In this document: one piece after another, positions 8,246-16,650 of the stretch | How the letters are laid out: each line of letters opens with the position of its first letter | Position numbering within the stretch: the stretch's first letter is position 1 | From: Deltaproteobacteria bacterium | GTDB taxonomy: Bacteria; Myxococcota_A; UBA9042; DTJE01 | Reading direction: 5' to 3' | Length of the DNA stretch: 64,000 nt | Assembly: GCA_029547805.1 (NCBI GenBank) | Contig: JAKPOP010000027.1 | Coordinates: 101,739 to 165,738 of the forward strand | Made by a program: the position numbers and the translations under genes | Notes under the pieces: model-generated | Seen by the model: only the letters and a program-made list of their open reading frames with translations | Database searches by the model: none | What the model was told of the DNA's origin: nothing

Positions 8246-9054
8246 TTCCACAGGGCCCTCACCGCGTCATAGACGCTCCCGTTGGCCGGCAGGAAGGCGT
8301 CAATCCCGAACAACTCGCAGAATCCCTTGCCATCCGGGTGCCCGCAGAATCCCTGCATGGCCTTCTGGAGCCGCTTCCGTTCGTCGGGGGTGGTCCGCTG
8401 GACCTGACCCACCACGCCCATGAGGGGGACCGGTTCCGACTGGAAGATGGCCTCCAGTTCACCCCCGAAGGGCAGCGAGTCGATGGATCGGTACTGCTGA
8501 TCGTTCACCATCACGGCCTCCAGTTCCCGTTCGTGGAGCGCTCGGAGGGCCTTCAGGGCCTGCTGGGTGGGGCGAGCGTCGAAGTCCGACAGGCGGTAGC
8601 GGCCCTGGAAGACCACCCGTTCCACGAAACGGGGCTCGGCCAGCGGCGTGCCGCCCAGGGCCTTGCCCTTCAGTCCCTCCAGGTCCCGGTAGGTCCCTTT
8701 TCGGACCACGACCCGGAAGACCTCGGTGGTCTTGCCGTGGACCTTTGGCTGGACCAGGGGTTCCCAGCCGTCGGAGGCCCCGTGATCCAGCCAGTATCCC
8801 AGCGTCACGATGGCAAAGTCGGGCTTCTTCTCCACCATCCACCGCTCGCACTCGTCGGCCTTGGCGGTGAAGAAGGGCTCGAAGGTCCCGGCCTTCCAGC
8901 CCCCCAGTTGCTCCACGAGCCGGAGCATCTTCTCGGTGGAGGGCTGGGCATCCCGGGCCTTCACGCCCCCTCCGGGGTAGCACAGGACCAGCGACCGGGC
9001 CTCGAGGGCCGCCGGAGCCAGAACCAGGAGGGCCACGATTCCCCATCGTCTCAT
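8242..9054 (-). CDS. PhnD-like periplasmic binding protein (phosphate/phosphonate family fold)
   Basis: The 270-residue protein has a cleavable signal peptide (about residues 1-20 ending in LEARS). The two-lobe binding-protein fold follows the PhnD-like pattern: a YPGGG opening strand, a PDFAIVTLGYWL strand, and VVVRKGTYRDLEGLKGKALGG, the region where family members contact ligand. Ligands in the family include phosphonates, phosphite and phosphate, but stand-alone members bind other small molecules. No ABC permease or ATPase is near. Instead it is coupled by ATGA overlaps to an upstream MMPL exporter and a downstream lipoprotein, so it may serve that exporter rather than an importer. The ATG at 9054 was chosen because of the overlap and the signal peptide. 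Confidence 0.78.
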   Translation of the reverse strand: MRRWGIVALLVLAPAALEARSLVLCYPGGGVKARDAQPSTEKMLRLVEQLGGWKAGTFEPFFTAKADECERWMVEKKPDFAIVTLGYWLDHGASDGWEPLVQPKVHGKTTEVFRVVVRKGTYRDLEGLKGKALGGTPLAEPRFVERVVFQGRYRLSDFDARPTQQALKALRALHERELEAVMVNDQQYRSIDSLPFGGELEAIFQSEPVPLMGVVGQVQRTTPDERKRLQKAMQGFCGHPDGKGFCELFGIDAFLPANGSVYDAVRALWK

Positions 9055-11810
9055 CGGTGCCTCCGAACGCGGGAGAGGACCTGCACCAGGGCCGGGGCGA
9101 TCACCAGGGCGCTGCCCAGGCACAGGAAGAGCCCCAGGGTCACGTTGCGCCCCAGCGTCGATACGCCCCGGTAATCGGCGAAGGAGATCGCCCCGAGTCC
9201 CGCCAGGGTCGTCAGGGCGGCCATCAGGATGGGTCCGCCGGCGACCTGGAGCACCTGCCAGGGACCCAGGTCCTGCATCTCGTCAGTACGGTGGGCGAAC
9301 CAGACCCCATAGTCCAGGGCCAGGGCCATGAGGAGCGGCAGGGCGATGATGTTCGCGTAGTTCCACTGGACCCCGAGGGCAGCCAGCAGCAGCAGCATCA
9401 GGCCCTCTCCCACCAGCAGGGGCAGGGACGCGACGGCGAAGGCCGTGAGCCGCCGGAGCAGCACCAGCAGGTAGATGAGGGCCACCGCGAAGGCCAGCAG
9501 CGTTCCCCGGTAGAACGAGTGGAACGCCGCCCGGGACATCACCTGGTGGGTGCTCGGAAACCCGGTGATCTCCGGCGTGATCGTCTTGAGGTCGGCCATC
9601 ATCCGGTCCAGGAAGTCGAGGTCGTAGATGGAGCCCTTGGGGTACACGTAGGTAGCCACGGACCCGTCGGTGCCGAAGAAGCGGTGGGCGATGTCGGGCG
9701 GGAGGTCCTGGACCTGCAGCGGCCTCGCGTCCTTCCAGGCGATCATGGTCCGCACCACCGCCTGGGCATCCCCGAGCATCCGGTCCAGGAAGGCCTGGTT
9801 GGCCCGGGTGGCCCGTTCCGGGTCCGTCCGGAGCCGGGTCGCCAGACGCTTGATCAGACCCCGCAGGTCCTCGATGTCCTTCACGAGGTCCTTGTGCCCG
9901 GCCGAGAAGGCCGCCTCCTGGAAGTCGTCCACCAGGTCCAGGGCCCGGTCCAGGATGGCGGCAATCCGGGGGGCCCCGTCGGCGGGCAGTTCGATGCGGG
10001 CCTGGTCCAGCACCCAGCGGGCGACCTCCGAGGCCTCCATCGCCTCCCCGATCCGCCGGGTCCGCCGGGCCCGCTCCTCGGCGTCCTCGGGGAACAGGGG
10101 GGCGATGGTCTGGACCTTGGCCACCGTGTCCTGCCGTTCCGCCGCCGCCGCCTGGTCCCGGGCCTCGGCGATGTCCCGGGCCAGCAGGATCGTCACCTCC
10201 GACTGGAAGTCGCTCCGCTCCGACATGAGGCGGGAGAGGCGGGCAGCCTCGGAGTCCTTCGGGAGCATCTCCAGGACGTCGTAGTTGAACGGCAGCCGGA
10301 GCCCCAGCACGAACCCTGCCGCCCCCAGCAGGCTGAAGACGGTCACCATGGCGACGGCCACCCGATTCGGCATCTTCCAGGCCCGCCATCCCGTCTCCTC
10401 GGGGGTCCCCAGCAGCGAACGGCCCGAAGGAGCCAGCGGGGGTACGGTCCGGGGGGGCAGCAAGCGATAAAGGGCCGGTAGTCCCAGGAAGGTTGCCAGC
10501 ACGACGGTCACGATCCCCAGGGCCGCCACGATCCCCAGGTCATGGAAGCCCCGGAACTCCGCGGTCGCCAGCGACAGGAACACCGCCACCGAGGCCCCGG
10601 CAGCCAGCAGGATGGCCCGGGCGGATCGGGCGGTCCCGGTGGCGATGGCCTCTGCCAGCAGGCTCCCCTTCTGCTGCTCCTCGAAGATGCGGGAACTCAC
10701 GAAGATCCCGTAGTCCACCCCCATCCCGAAGAGGATCGCGGTGAAGGCCGTGGTGACCATGTTCATGTGCCCCAGGACCGGCAGCACCAGCCCGGTGCCC
10801 CAGAGGGCCCCCATGCCCATCGGCACGAAGACCACCACGGCCCGGCGCCAGGATCGCAAGCCGAACAGGATCACCAGCAGCACCAGCACTGCGGCGGTCC
10901 CGACGGTCCAGACGACGGCCCGCTGGAGGCCCATGAACTCCTCGTAGACGATGGCGGGGTTGCCCCCGAGGCCCACCGTGGGCGTCCGGTGACCCTCGGC
11001 GGCCCAGGCGGATCGGACCTCCTCGGCCTTCTGCCGGACGCCCCGGTAGAAGGGCCCCAGGTATCGGAAGTCCTCGGAGGGGTTCACCGGACGCACGAAG
11101 ACGAAGAGGACCGTTCCGTCCCGGGTGGAGTAGTACCCGTTCCCGCCGATCAGGTCCCGGGCCTCCGGCTGGCCCTTGAGCAGGTGTTCCCAGGAGATGC
11201 GCCGGGGGGTCGCCTCGGACTCCACCCATCGAAGCCACTCCAACAGCAGGAACCGGGCACTGTCCAGCATGCGCCGGGCCTCCTCGAGGCCGATGGACTT
11301 GTCGGCCAGGGAGGGAGGGTCCTCGAACCAGGCCTCGGCCCGGTCCAGGGCCTCGCCCATGGTCCGGGGAACCCCGTCCGGAAATCGCACCAGGGAGTGG
11401 ATGAAGGACTCCGCCTGGCCCAATTGCTCCAGCGGAGCCGAGGTCCAGGCATGGCTCAGGAAGAAGGCCACGTCCACCCGGGCCTCGGCGGTCTTCACCT
11501 CCGGGACCTCCCGCAGGTGTTCGGCCAGCAGCGACGCGAAGTCCTCCATTTCTTCTCGGGGGATCTCCTGTCCCTCCGGGGATTCGAGGGCCAGGATCAG
11601 GTCCGAGGCGGCTCCGTAATGTTCCAGGAAGCGGTCGAACCGCTGCACCTCCGGACTGCCCGGGACCAGCAGGGCCCTCCGGGAGGTGAAGATCGGGGTG
11701 CGGGAGGTGGACCAGGTCGCCAGGGCGCTCACCGCCGCCATGGCCAGCAGGGTCCACCAGGGGTGCCTCGAGACCCCCCGCGCGAGGCGTTCGAACACCG
11801 TCTCCAGCAT
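9051..11810 (-). CDS. MMPL/RND-superfamily exporter (HAE2/HpnN-like)
   Basis: This 919-residue inner-membrane protein has the duplicated RND layout: one transmembrane helix, a large extracytoplasmic domain, then five helices, repeated twice. The proton-relay-type segments are visible in each half, GMGVDYGIFVSSR in the first and LALDYGVWFAHR in the second, each with the conserved Asp. The extracytoplasmic loop of the second half contains a long charged helical stretch. The family moves lipids, hopanoids or hydrophobic molecules. The ATG at 11810 follows AAGGAGG; longer in-frame starts give an unlikely polar extension. It heads an operon with a PhnD-like binding protein and a lipoprotein, both joined by 4-bp overlaps. 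Its substrate is unknown. Confidence 0.9.
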   Translation of the reverse strand: MLETVFERLARGVSRHPWWTLLAMAAVSALATWSTSRTPIFTSRRALLVPGSPEVQRFDRFLEHYGAASDLILALESPEGQEIPREEMEDFASLLAEHLREVPEVKTAEARVDVAFFLSHAWTSAPLEQLGQAESFIHSLVRFPDGVPRTMGEALDRAEAWFEDPPSLADKSIGLEEARRMLDSARFLLLEWLRWVESEATPRRISWEHLLKGQPEARDLIGGNGYYSTRDGTVLFVFVRPVNPSEDFRYLGPFYRGVRQKAEEVRSAWAAEGHRTPTVGLGGNPAIVYEEFMGLQRAVVWTVGTAAVLVLLVILFGLRSWRRAVVVFVPMGMGALWGTGLVLPVLGHMNMVTTAFTAILFGMGVDYGIFVSSRIFEEQQKGSLLAEAIATGTARSARAILLAAGASVAVFLSLATAEFRGFHDLGIVAALGIVTVVLATFLGLPALYRLLPPRTVPPLAPSGRSLLGTPEETGWRAWKMPNRVAVAMVTVFSLLGAAGFVLGLRLPFNYDVLEMLPKDSEAARLSRLMSERSDFQSEVTILLARDIAEARDQAAAAERQDTVAKVQTIAPLFPEDAEERARRTRRIGEAMEASEVARWVLDQARIELPADGAPRIAAILDRALDLVDDFQEAAFSAGHKDLVKDIEDLRGLIKRLATRLRTDPERATRANQAFLDRMLGDAQAVVRTMIAWKDARPLQVQDLPPDIAHRFFGTDGSVATYVYPKGSIYDLDFLDRMMADLKTITPEITGFPSTHQVMSRAAFHSFYRGTLLAFAVALIYLLVLLRRLTAFAVASLPLLVGEGLMLLLLAALGVQWNYANIIALPLLMALALDYGVWFAHRTDEMQDLGPWQVLQVAGGPILMAALTTLAGLGAISFADYRGVSTLGRNVTLGLFLCLGSALVIAPALVQVLSRVRRHR

Positions 11811-11849
11811 GCGGGACGCCTCCTTCCCAGGGGGCCTGTCGGCGCCGCG

Positions 11850-11878
11850 ATTGTCGAACCCGCCCCGATCCCTGTCAA
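11850..11878 (-). promoter_or_regulatory. Candidate sigma70 promoter for the MMPL operon
   Basis: Read on the minus strand there is a perfect TTGACA (11878-11873), a 17-bp spacer and GACAAT (11855-11850). It lies 40 bp before the MMPL start codon. Confidence 0.45.
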
Positions 11879-11950
11879 GGCGGACCGGCCTCCGCCGGGT
11901 CGTCTCCGCGCGTCGCGTCGCCGTCGGACGCGCCGATCCGGCCGGCACCG

Positions 11951-11979
11951 TTGACATGAGACGGCGGAAGGCATAGGAA
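11951..11979 (+). promoter_or_regulatory. Candidate sigma70 promoter for the small lipoprotein gene
   Basis: TTGACA at 11951-11956, a 17-bp spacer and a weak -10, TAGGAA at 11974-11979, lie about 50 bp before the ATG at 12030. With the opposing site at 11850-11878 this makes a divergent promoter pair. Confidence 0.42.
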
Positions 11980-12029
11980 GATTCTTGCAGTCACGAGACT
12001 GTCCGAACGACTTGATGAGAGGAGGGATC

Positions 12030-12593
12030 ATGGTACGCATTCCAATGCTGGCGTTGGGGGTCGTGCTGATGCTGGGCCTCGCGGCCTGCGGACCGGGCCT
12101 GAAGGCCCCGGTGCCTCCCGACGGGGGCAAGGTGGTGGTCTCGGTGGTGTTCGATTACGGCATCACCGAGGACACCGAGGCCGAGAAGGCGAAGCAGCTG
12201 ACCCAGGTCGGGGACTACTTCGCCGCGGACCTCAAGAAGCGGTTCGACAAGAACGGCTACGTGATCGAGACGCTGGAGGCCGCCGACCAGTTCACCCCGG
12301 GACCCAACAAGTTCCTGCTCACGGTGAAGGTCCTGTCGTACAACCCCGGGGCCAAGGGAGCCCGGGTGGCCGGGGCCCTGCTGGGGGGCTATGCGGGCAT
12401 GGCGATGGCGAACGCCGCCGAGGCCCGCCTGGCGGCGTCCTACCGCCTGACCGGGGAGTCGGGGAAACTGGCCGGCGGGGAACTCAACGAGGGCAGCGGC
12501 AGCAGCGACTGGCCTGCGGCGGTCCAGAAGGTGAGCCTGCTGATCCTGAAGGGCAGCGCGAAGGCGATCCAGGGCGTCTACAAGAAGAAGTGA
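12030..12593 (+). CDS. Small lipoprotein (DUF4410-like)
   Basis: The 187-residue protein starts with a lipoprotein signal ending in the good lipobox LAAC at about residues 16-19. The mature part alternates short strands and charged helices (KVVVSVVFDYG, DYFAADLKKRFDKNGY, KFLLTVKVLSYNPG) and contains a Gly/Ala-rich segment (LLGGYAGMAMANA) that could insert in or lie on a membrane. This resembles the DUF4410 family of outer-membrane lipoproteins of unknown function. The ATG at 12030 is preceded by GGAGGGATC. The gene stands alone, divergent from the MMPL operon and ending 7 bp from the convergent DUF3261 gene. I cannot assign a biochemical role. Confidence 0.72.
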   Translation: MVRIPMLALGVVLMLGLAACGPGLKAPVPPDGGKVVVSVVFDYGITEDTEAEKAKQLTQVGDYFAADLKKRFDKNGYVIETLEAADQFTPGPNKFLLTVKVLSYNPGAKGARVAGALLGGYAGMAMANAAEARLAASYRLTGESGKLAGGELNEGSGSSDWPAAVQKVSLLILKGSAKAIQGVYKKK

Positions 12594-12600
12594 TGCGGGG

Positions 12601-13191
12601 TCAGGGGCCCGGGACCTCGGGCCTCCGGCACTGATCGACGCCCATCTCCCAGCGATACCCCCATCGAAGGTCCTGGAACCGGACCCGGGGAGGAACCCCG
12701 GGGCAGCCGGTCTCCTGGGACCAGCCCTCGAACGCGATCCGGACCGTCGAACCACGGCGGTGGACCTCCCGACGCACCGGGTGCCCCTGGTCGTCCCGGA
12801 CCTCGGTGACCCGGTGTCCATCCACCTGGCACTGGACCTCGGGACCCTTGAGGCCCGCGGGACAGCCGTCGAAGAAGGCCCACCGGACGTCGTCCAGCAG
12901 CCTGGCCGGGTCCAGTCGTTCCAGGGCGGGGACGGCGGCCCTGGACCGGACCTGGCGACCCTGGGCCTGGACGGTCAGCAGGCGCTGCCCCGTGGGGGCC
13001 AGCAGCAGCAGGTCCAGGCGATCCCCCCGGCGCTGCACGACGCCGCGGCCCAGAAAGGACTGCCCCCCGGCCTCCAGCCAGAGGGCGTGATCGACCCTCA
13101 GGTCCGGTCCCCCCCAACCCCCGACATCGATCGCTCCGGCCGTTCCGCAGGCGACTCCCGACAGGGCCAACCAGAGGGCCGGGTGTCTCAT
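12601..13191 (-). CDS. DUF3261-like lipoprotein of aryl-polyene-type cluster
   Basis: This is a 196-residue protein with a short signal ending SGVAC, probably a lipoprotein site. The mature chain is beta-rich (DLLLLAPTGQRLLTVQAQG) with an FDG segment near the middle, matching the DUF3261 lipoproteins found at the end of aryl polyene clusters beside LolA-like and MMPL genes. Together these are thought to carry the finished lipid-linked polyene to the outer membrane. It is the last gene of the ten-gene operon, coupled to the MMPL gene by an ATGA overlap. Assignment rests on family resemblance plus context. Confidence 0.74.
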   Translation of the reverse strand: MRHPALWLALSGVACGTAGAIDVGGWGGPDLRVDHALWLEAGGQSFLGRGVVQRRGDRLDLLLLAPTGQRLLTVQAQGRQVRSRAAVPALERLDPARLLDDVRWAFFDGCPAGLKGPEVQCQVDGHRVTEVRDDQGHPVRREVHRRGSTVRIAFEGWSQETGCPGVPPRVRFQDLRWGYRWEMGVDQCRRPEVPGP

Positions 13192-15581
13192 CGAGGCCTC
13201 CGTGCTTCCGCGAGGGCGACCACCGCCAGGGTCCCCACCAGTGCCAGGAGCAGGCCCCCGGCCACGGTGGTCCCGACCGCCACCAGGGCCCCGGTCCTGG
13301 CGAAGGCCATCCCCCCGAAGGCGGCCAGGGTGGTCGCGGCGGCCAGCAGCACGCTGCCGGAGGACCGGGCGACCTCGTCCGAGGTCGCGGCGTCCAGCAG
13401 GAAGATGCCGTAGTCCACCCCCATTCCCAGCACCAGCAGCATCGCCACGCCGTGCAGGAAGTTCAGGGGATGGCCCAGGAGGGTCAGGGTTCCGGTCACC
13501 GAGGCGAGGGCCAGGGCCGAAGGGAGCAGCATCCAGAGGCCTCGCCGGCCCCGCAGGGCGATCAGCCAGGCGCCATTGACCAGGAGCCCCACCCACAGCA
13601 GGGCGAAGGTCTGGGCCTGGGAGTGGGTGATCAGGCGGGAGACCAGGGCCCCGGGATCCAGCACGGTGACCTCCGGGTCCTCGGCCAGGGAGTCCAGGGG
13701 GTCCGGGAGGCCGGCAGGCAATGGCCCGGCGAGGGTCACGGCAGCCCAGCCCTCGGGCAGGGAAAGGAGGAGGCCGTCCCGGGCCTCCGCCAGGGGCGTG
13801 TCGTCCAGGTCCTCGGGGCGCAGGGGGGGAACCTGTCCCCGGCGGGCCTGGTCGAGGGCCGTGAAGAAAGGCTCGAACCGGTCTGGTCGAAACCCCGCTG
13901 CGGCCAGGGCCTGCCGGAGGTCGTCCTCCAGGGAGGGGGGCAGGGCCGCCAGGGCCGCCAGGGTTCGTCGCTGGTGGTCCTCGGAGGGGATCAGGGCGTG
14001 GAGGGAGGCGAAGGCGGGGCCCTGGCCGCCCATCCGGAGATTCGCGAGGTGGCGGTGGACCCGGTCGTTGCATCGGAGCGCCTGCTGGGCGTCGGGACCC
14101 GAGCAGACCACCTGCCGGGGCAGGGCCGAGGAAGGCAGCAGGGAGCGGACATGGGCATCGTCGGCCAGCGTGGCGGGATCGGCATCGTCGAGCGCCCGGG
14201 CGTCGGATTCCAGGCGCAGGGCCGGCAGGGCCAGGGCCGGCAGGGCGACGACGATCAACAGGGGAACGGCCAGGGGCCGGGGCAGGCGGAGGTCGATGCC
14301 CCGGGGGGTGCGGGGAGCGGGGAGGCGCCGGAGGATCGGGGGGACGAAGGCCAGCGTGCAGGCGAAGGCCCCCGCCAGGGCCGTGGCGCAGAAGAGGGCG
14401 ATCTCCCGGAGCCCCGGATAGGTCGAGAAGATGAGCACGCCGAAGGACGACAGGGAGGTCAGGAAGCCGGCCCAGAGGCTTCGTCGCAGGGGCCCCGGGA
14501 GGCGTCCCGACTCCTGGAAGGCCCGGTCGTGGGAGAGGTGATGGATCAGGTGGACCGGGTAGTCGATCGCCGCCCCGATCAGGACTCCCCCGAAGGCGAG
14601 GGTCAGGCCGTGGACCCGTCCGTGGATCAGCGAGAGGAGTCCCGTGGCCAGGGCCAGTCCGCCGGCGACGGGGAGCACCACCAGCGGAAGGGGCCGGACC
14701 CCCCGGAAGAACAGCAGGAACAGCAGCACCGAGGACAGCGAGGCCACCAGGGAGACCCGGGTGATGTCCCCCCGGGCCCGCTGCTCCGATTCGACCACGA
14801 ACCGGGGGAGGCCGGTCAGGCGCAGGGAGGCCCCGGGACAGCGGGCCGGGGCCAGTTCCCCGAAGATCCTCCGGACCTGGTCCAGCACCTCGCCCTGGCG
14901 GGCCGTGTCGAAGGCCGGGGCCTCGGTCTCGGCCAGCAGCAGGGCGCTCTGGAGGTCCTGGGAGTACCACTGGCCCTGCCAGGTTCGTGGGGAGAGGGCC
15001 GAGAGCTCCCGATCCATCCGGTCCAGCAGGTCCCGGGAGAGGAGCAGGGGGTCCTCCGGGGCCAGGGCCCGATCCATCGCCCCCGAGGGGGAGGCCAGGG
15101 ACTGCCGGAGATGGTCCAGGGCCTTCCGAACCCCCTCGGGGGAGAAGCGGGCGGGCACGTCCGACTCGGGGTCCTCGGCGAAGAGGGCGAACCGGCGGGG
15201 CCACAGGAGGCCTCGATAGGCCTCGGCGGTTCCCTCGGGGGGGCCACCCCGGACGTGTCGGAAGAGCCCTGTGGCCACCAGACGGCTCCGAAAGGTGGCC
15301 ACCAGATCCCCGAAGGCCTCGTCGGGGGCCTGCTGTCCCGCAGGAAGTCCCACGGCCAGCACGAGGCCTCGCTGGAAGCCCGAGGCCCGGACCAGCCGCA
15401 TGAGGGCCAGACGGTCCCGGTCCTCCCCCTCCGGGAGGAACCGGGTGATGTCCGTCTCCAGCCGGACCGATCGGGACTGCCACAGGGCCAGGCCCAGCAG
15501 CAGCCCCAGCAGCATCCGCAGGACGGTCTTTCGGTCAGGGGGTGAAATCAGCCTGTTCCTCCTCGGGGCTGAAGGGGACAT
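13188..15581 (-). CDS. MMPL-family exporter of aryl-polyene-type cluster
   Basis: The 797-residue inner-membrane protein has the same duplicated RND plan as the MMPL protein of the neighbouring 7.5-11.8 kb operon but is shorter. The extracytoplasmic domain follows the first helix (VRLETDITRFLPEG is the typical start). The conserved Asp-bearing helices are IGAAIDYPVHLIHHL in the first half and GMGVDYGIFLL in the second. In aryl polyene clusters this protein, with LolA and DUF3261 partners, exports the product. The start used overlaps the LolA gene by 47 bp; the ATG at 15515, just before the first helix, is a reasonable alternative. It ends with an ATGA overlap to the DUF3261 gene. Confidence 0.88.
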   Translation of the reverse strand: MSPSAPRRNRLISPPDRKTVLRMLLGLLLGLALWQSRSVRLETDITRFLPEGEDRDRLALMRLVRASGFQRGLVLAVGLPAGQQAPDEAFGDLVATFRSRLVATGLFRHVRGGPPEGTAEAYRGLLWPRRFALFAEDPESDVPARFSPEGVRKALDHLRQSLASPSGAMDRALAPEDPLLLSRDLLDRMDRELSALSPRTWQGQWYSQDLQSALLLAETEAPAFDTARQGEVLDQVRRIFGELAPARCPGASLRLTGLPRFVVESEQRARGDITRVSLVASLSSVLLFLLFFRGVRPLPLVVLPVAGGLALATGLLSLIHGRVHGLTLAFGGVLIGAAIDYPVHLIHHLSHDRAFQESGRLPGPLRRSLWAGFLTSLSSFGVLIFSTYPGLREIALFCATALAGAFACTLAFVPPILRRLPAPRTPRGIDLRLPRPLAVPLLIVVALPALALPALRLESDARALDDADPATLADDAHVRSLLPSSALPRQVVCSGPDAQQALRCNDRVHRHLANLRMGGQGPAFASLHALIPSEDHQRRTLAALAALPPSLEDDLRQALAAAGFRPDRFEPFFTALDQARRGQVPPLRPEDLDDTPLAEARDGLLLSLPEGWAAVTLAGPLPAGLPDPLDSLAEDPEVTVLDPGALVSRLITHSQAQTFALLWVGLLVNGAWLIALRGRRGLWMLLPSALALASVTGTLTLLGHPLNFLHGVAMLLVLGMGVDYGIFLLDAATSDEVARSSGSVLLAAATTLAAFGGMAFARTGALVAVGTTVAGGLLLALVGTLAVVALAEARRPR

Positions 15582-16209
15582 TGACCTGGACGTTCTCGAG
15601 GGTCATCCGGGAGGAGTCCCCGGTGGCCTCGCGTACCAGGACCTCCCGGAGGCTCCCGTCGCGAGCGATCCGGACCTCGATCCCCCGGACGACCCGGTCC
15701 AGCGGGGGCCCCTGGGGAACCAGGCGGACTTCCCATCCCTCGGCCATCCGCAGGGACCGGCACCGATACTCCGCTTCGAGTCGGTCCAGGCGGCCCCCGA
15801 GGACCTGGATCAGACTGGTCACCACGGCCCGGGCGATCACCGAGGCCCCCAGGTCCAGGGATTGGGACCGGCCCAGGTCTGGCTCATGGACCCGCACCTG
15901 GGACCCGACCACGATGACCTCTTGGCGTCCCGGGCTTTCCAGGGCATAGTGAAGTCGATCCGGACGCTGGTAGTACAGGTGGCCTCGGGAGGTCAGCGGC
16001 TCGGACAGCAGGTCCACCTCCCGGCGGTCGATGAAGGAGGCCCGGAGGGTGCGGACCTCCTGGAAGGACCGCACCAGGTCCCGGTCCTGCCGGCAGGGAA
16101 TCCCCTCCGGGTCCCGAGAGGCGGGGGTCTCCGGGGGGTCACCGGCCCGGGCCGGTGCGGTCCAGAGCAGGAAGACCAGCCACCATCCGCGCCCGGTCCA
16201 CGATGTCAT
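15535..16209 (-). CDS. LolA-like outer-membrane lipoprotein carrier of aryl-polyene-type cluster
   Basis: This is a 224-residue secreted protein with a signal peptide ending in APARA at about residue 22. The mature domain has the LolA-like opening (SFQEVRTLRASFIDRR) followed by alternating beta-strands (GHLYYQRPDRLHYALE, QEVIVVGSQVRVHEPD). This forms the half-barrel that holds acyl chains in the periplasm. In aryl polyene operons such a dedicated LolA homologue is expected to ferry the polyene lipid. Its start lies inside the end of the thioesterase gene (71-bp overlap), and it runs into the MMPL gene, so all three are translated from one message. Confidence 0.85.
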   Translation of the reverse strand: MTSWTGRGWWLVFLLWTAPARAGDPPETPASRDPEGIPCRQDRDLVRSFQEVRTLRASFIDRREVDLLSEPLTSRGHLYYQRPDRLHYALESPGRQEVIVVGSQVRVHEPDLGRSQSLDLGASVIARAVVTSLIQVLGGRLDRLEAEYRCRSLRMAEGWEVRLVPQGPPLDRVVRGIEVRIARDGSLREVLVREATGDSSRMTLENVQVNVPFSPEEEQADFTP

Positions 16210-16648
16210 CGGGCAACTCCATCACCAGTTCGAAGGTGTCCGCCGTGAGGGCCACCTGCACCGTGTAGCCCTCGGCGGCCTTGCGCCGGGTCGTGTCGTC
16301 CACGACCTCGTAGGCGATCCAGAGCGATCGATCCGCCTCCACGATGAAGGCCCGGACCCGCGCCTCGTGGCCCAGGCGCAACGGGGAGAGATAGCGGCAC
16401 TGGAGGTCCACCACCGGGCAGACCAGGTTCCGGGCCAGCAGTTCCTGGTGCCCGAGGCCCATCCGTCGTTCCAGTTCGGTCCGGGCCAGCTCGAAGTACT
16501 TCACATAGTGGCCGTGCCAGACCACCTGCATCGCGTCCACGTCGTGGAAGGGGACCCGGAAGGGGACCTCCGCCACCTGGGCTCCCGGTCGGGGGGCCAG
16601 ACGCGGGGGCCTCGGGGGGCGGGTCCGGGGGGAGAGCGGTCTGTCCAT
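16139..16648 (-). CDS. Hotdog-fold acyl thioesterase (4HBT/YbgC-like)
   Basis: The 169-residue protein begins with a Pro/Arg-rich tail, then the 4-hydroxybenzoyl-CoA-thioesterase core. The motif HDVDAMQVVWHGHYVKYFE contains the catalytic Asp and the helix-start H-x-x-Y of this hotdog class. It should hydrolyse acyl-CoA or acyl-ACP thioesters in the cytoplasm. In aryl polyene clusters a thioesterase of this type sits among the synthesis genes and may release or proofread chains. The ATG at 16648 lies two bases after the upstream stop codon. The 71-bp 3' overlap with the LolA gene is unusually long but both frames look genuine. Confidence 0.85.
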   Translation of the reverse strand: MDRPLSPRTRPPRPPRLAPRPGAQVAEVPFRVPFHDVDAMQVVWHGHYVKYFELARTELERRMGLGHQELLARNLVCPVVDLQCRYLSPLRLGHEARVRAFIVEADRSLWIAYEVVDDTTRRKAAEGYTVQVALTADTFELVMELPDDIVDRARMVAGLPALDRTGPGR

Positions 16649-16650
16649 CG

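Noticed and set aside
12601-15483. Very long minus-strand frame reaching through the MMPL gene
   Set aside because: Only its last 196 codons (DUF3261 protein) look coding. The upstream part is Pro/Gly/Arg-rich and lies in the wrong frame of the MMPL gene. High G+C makes such frames common.
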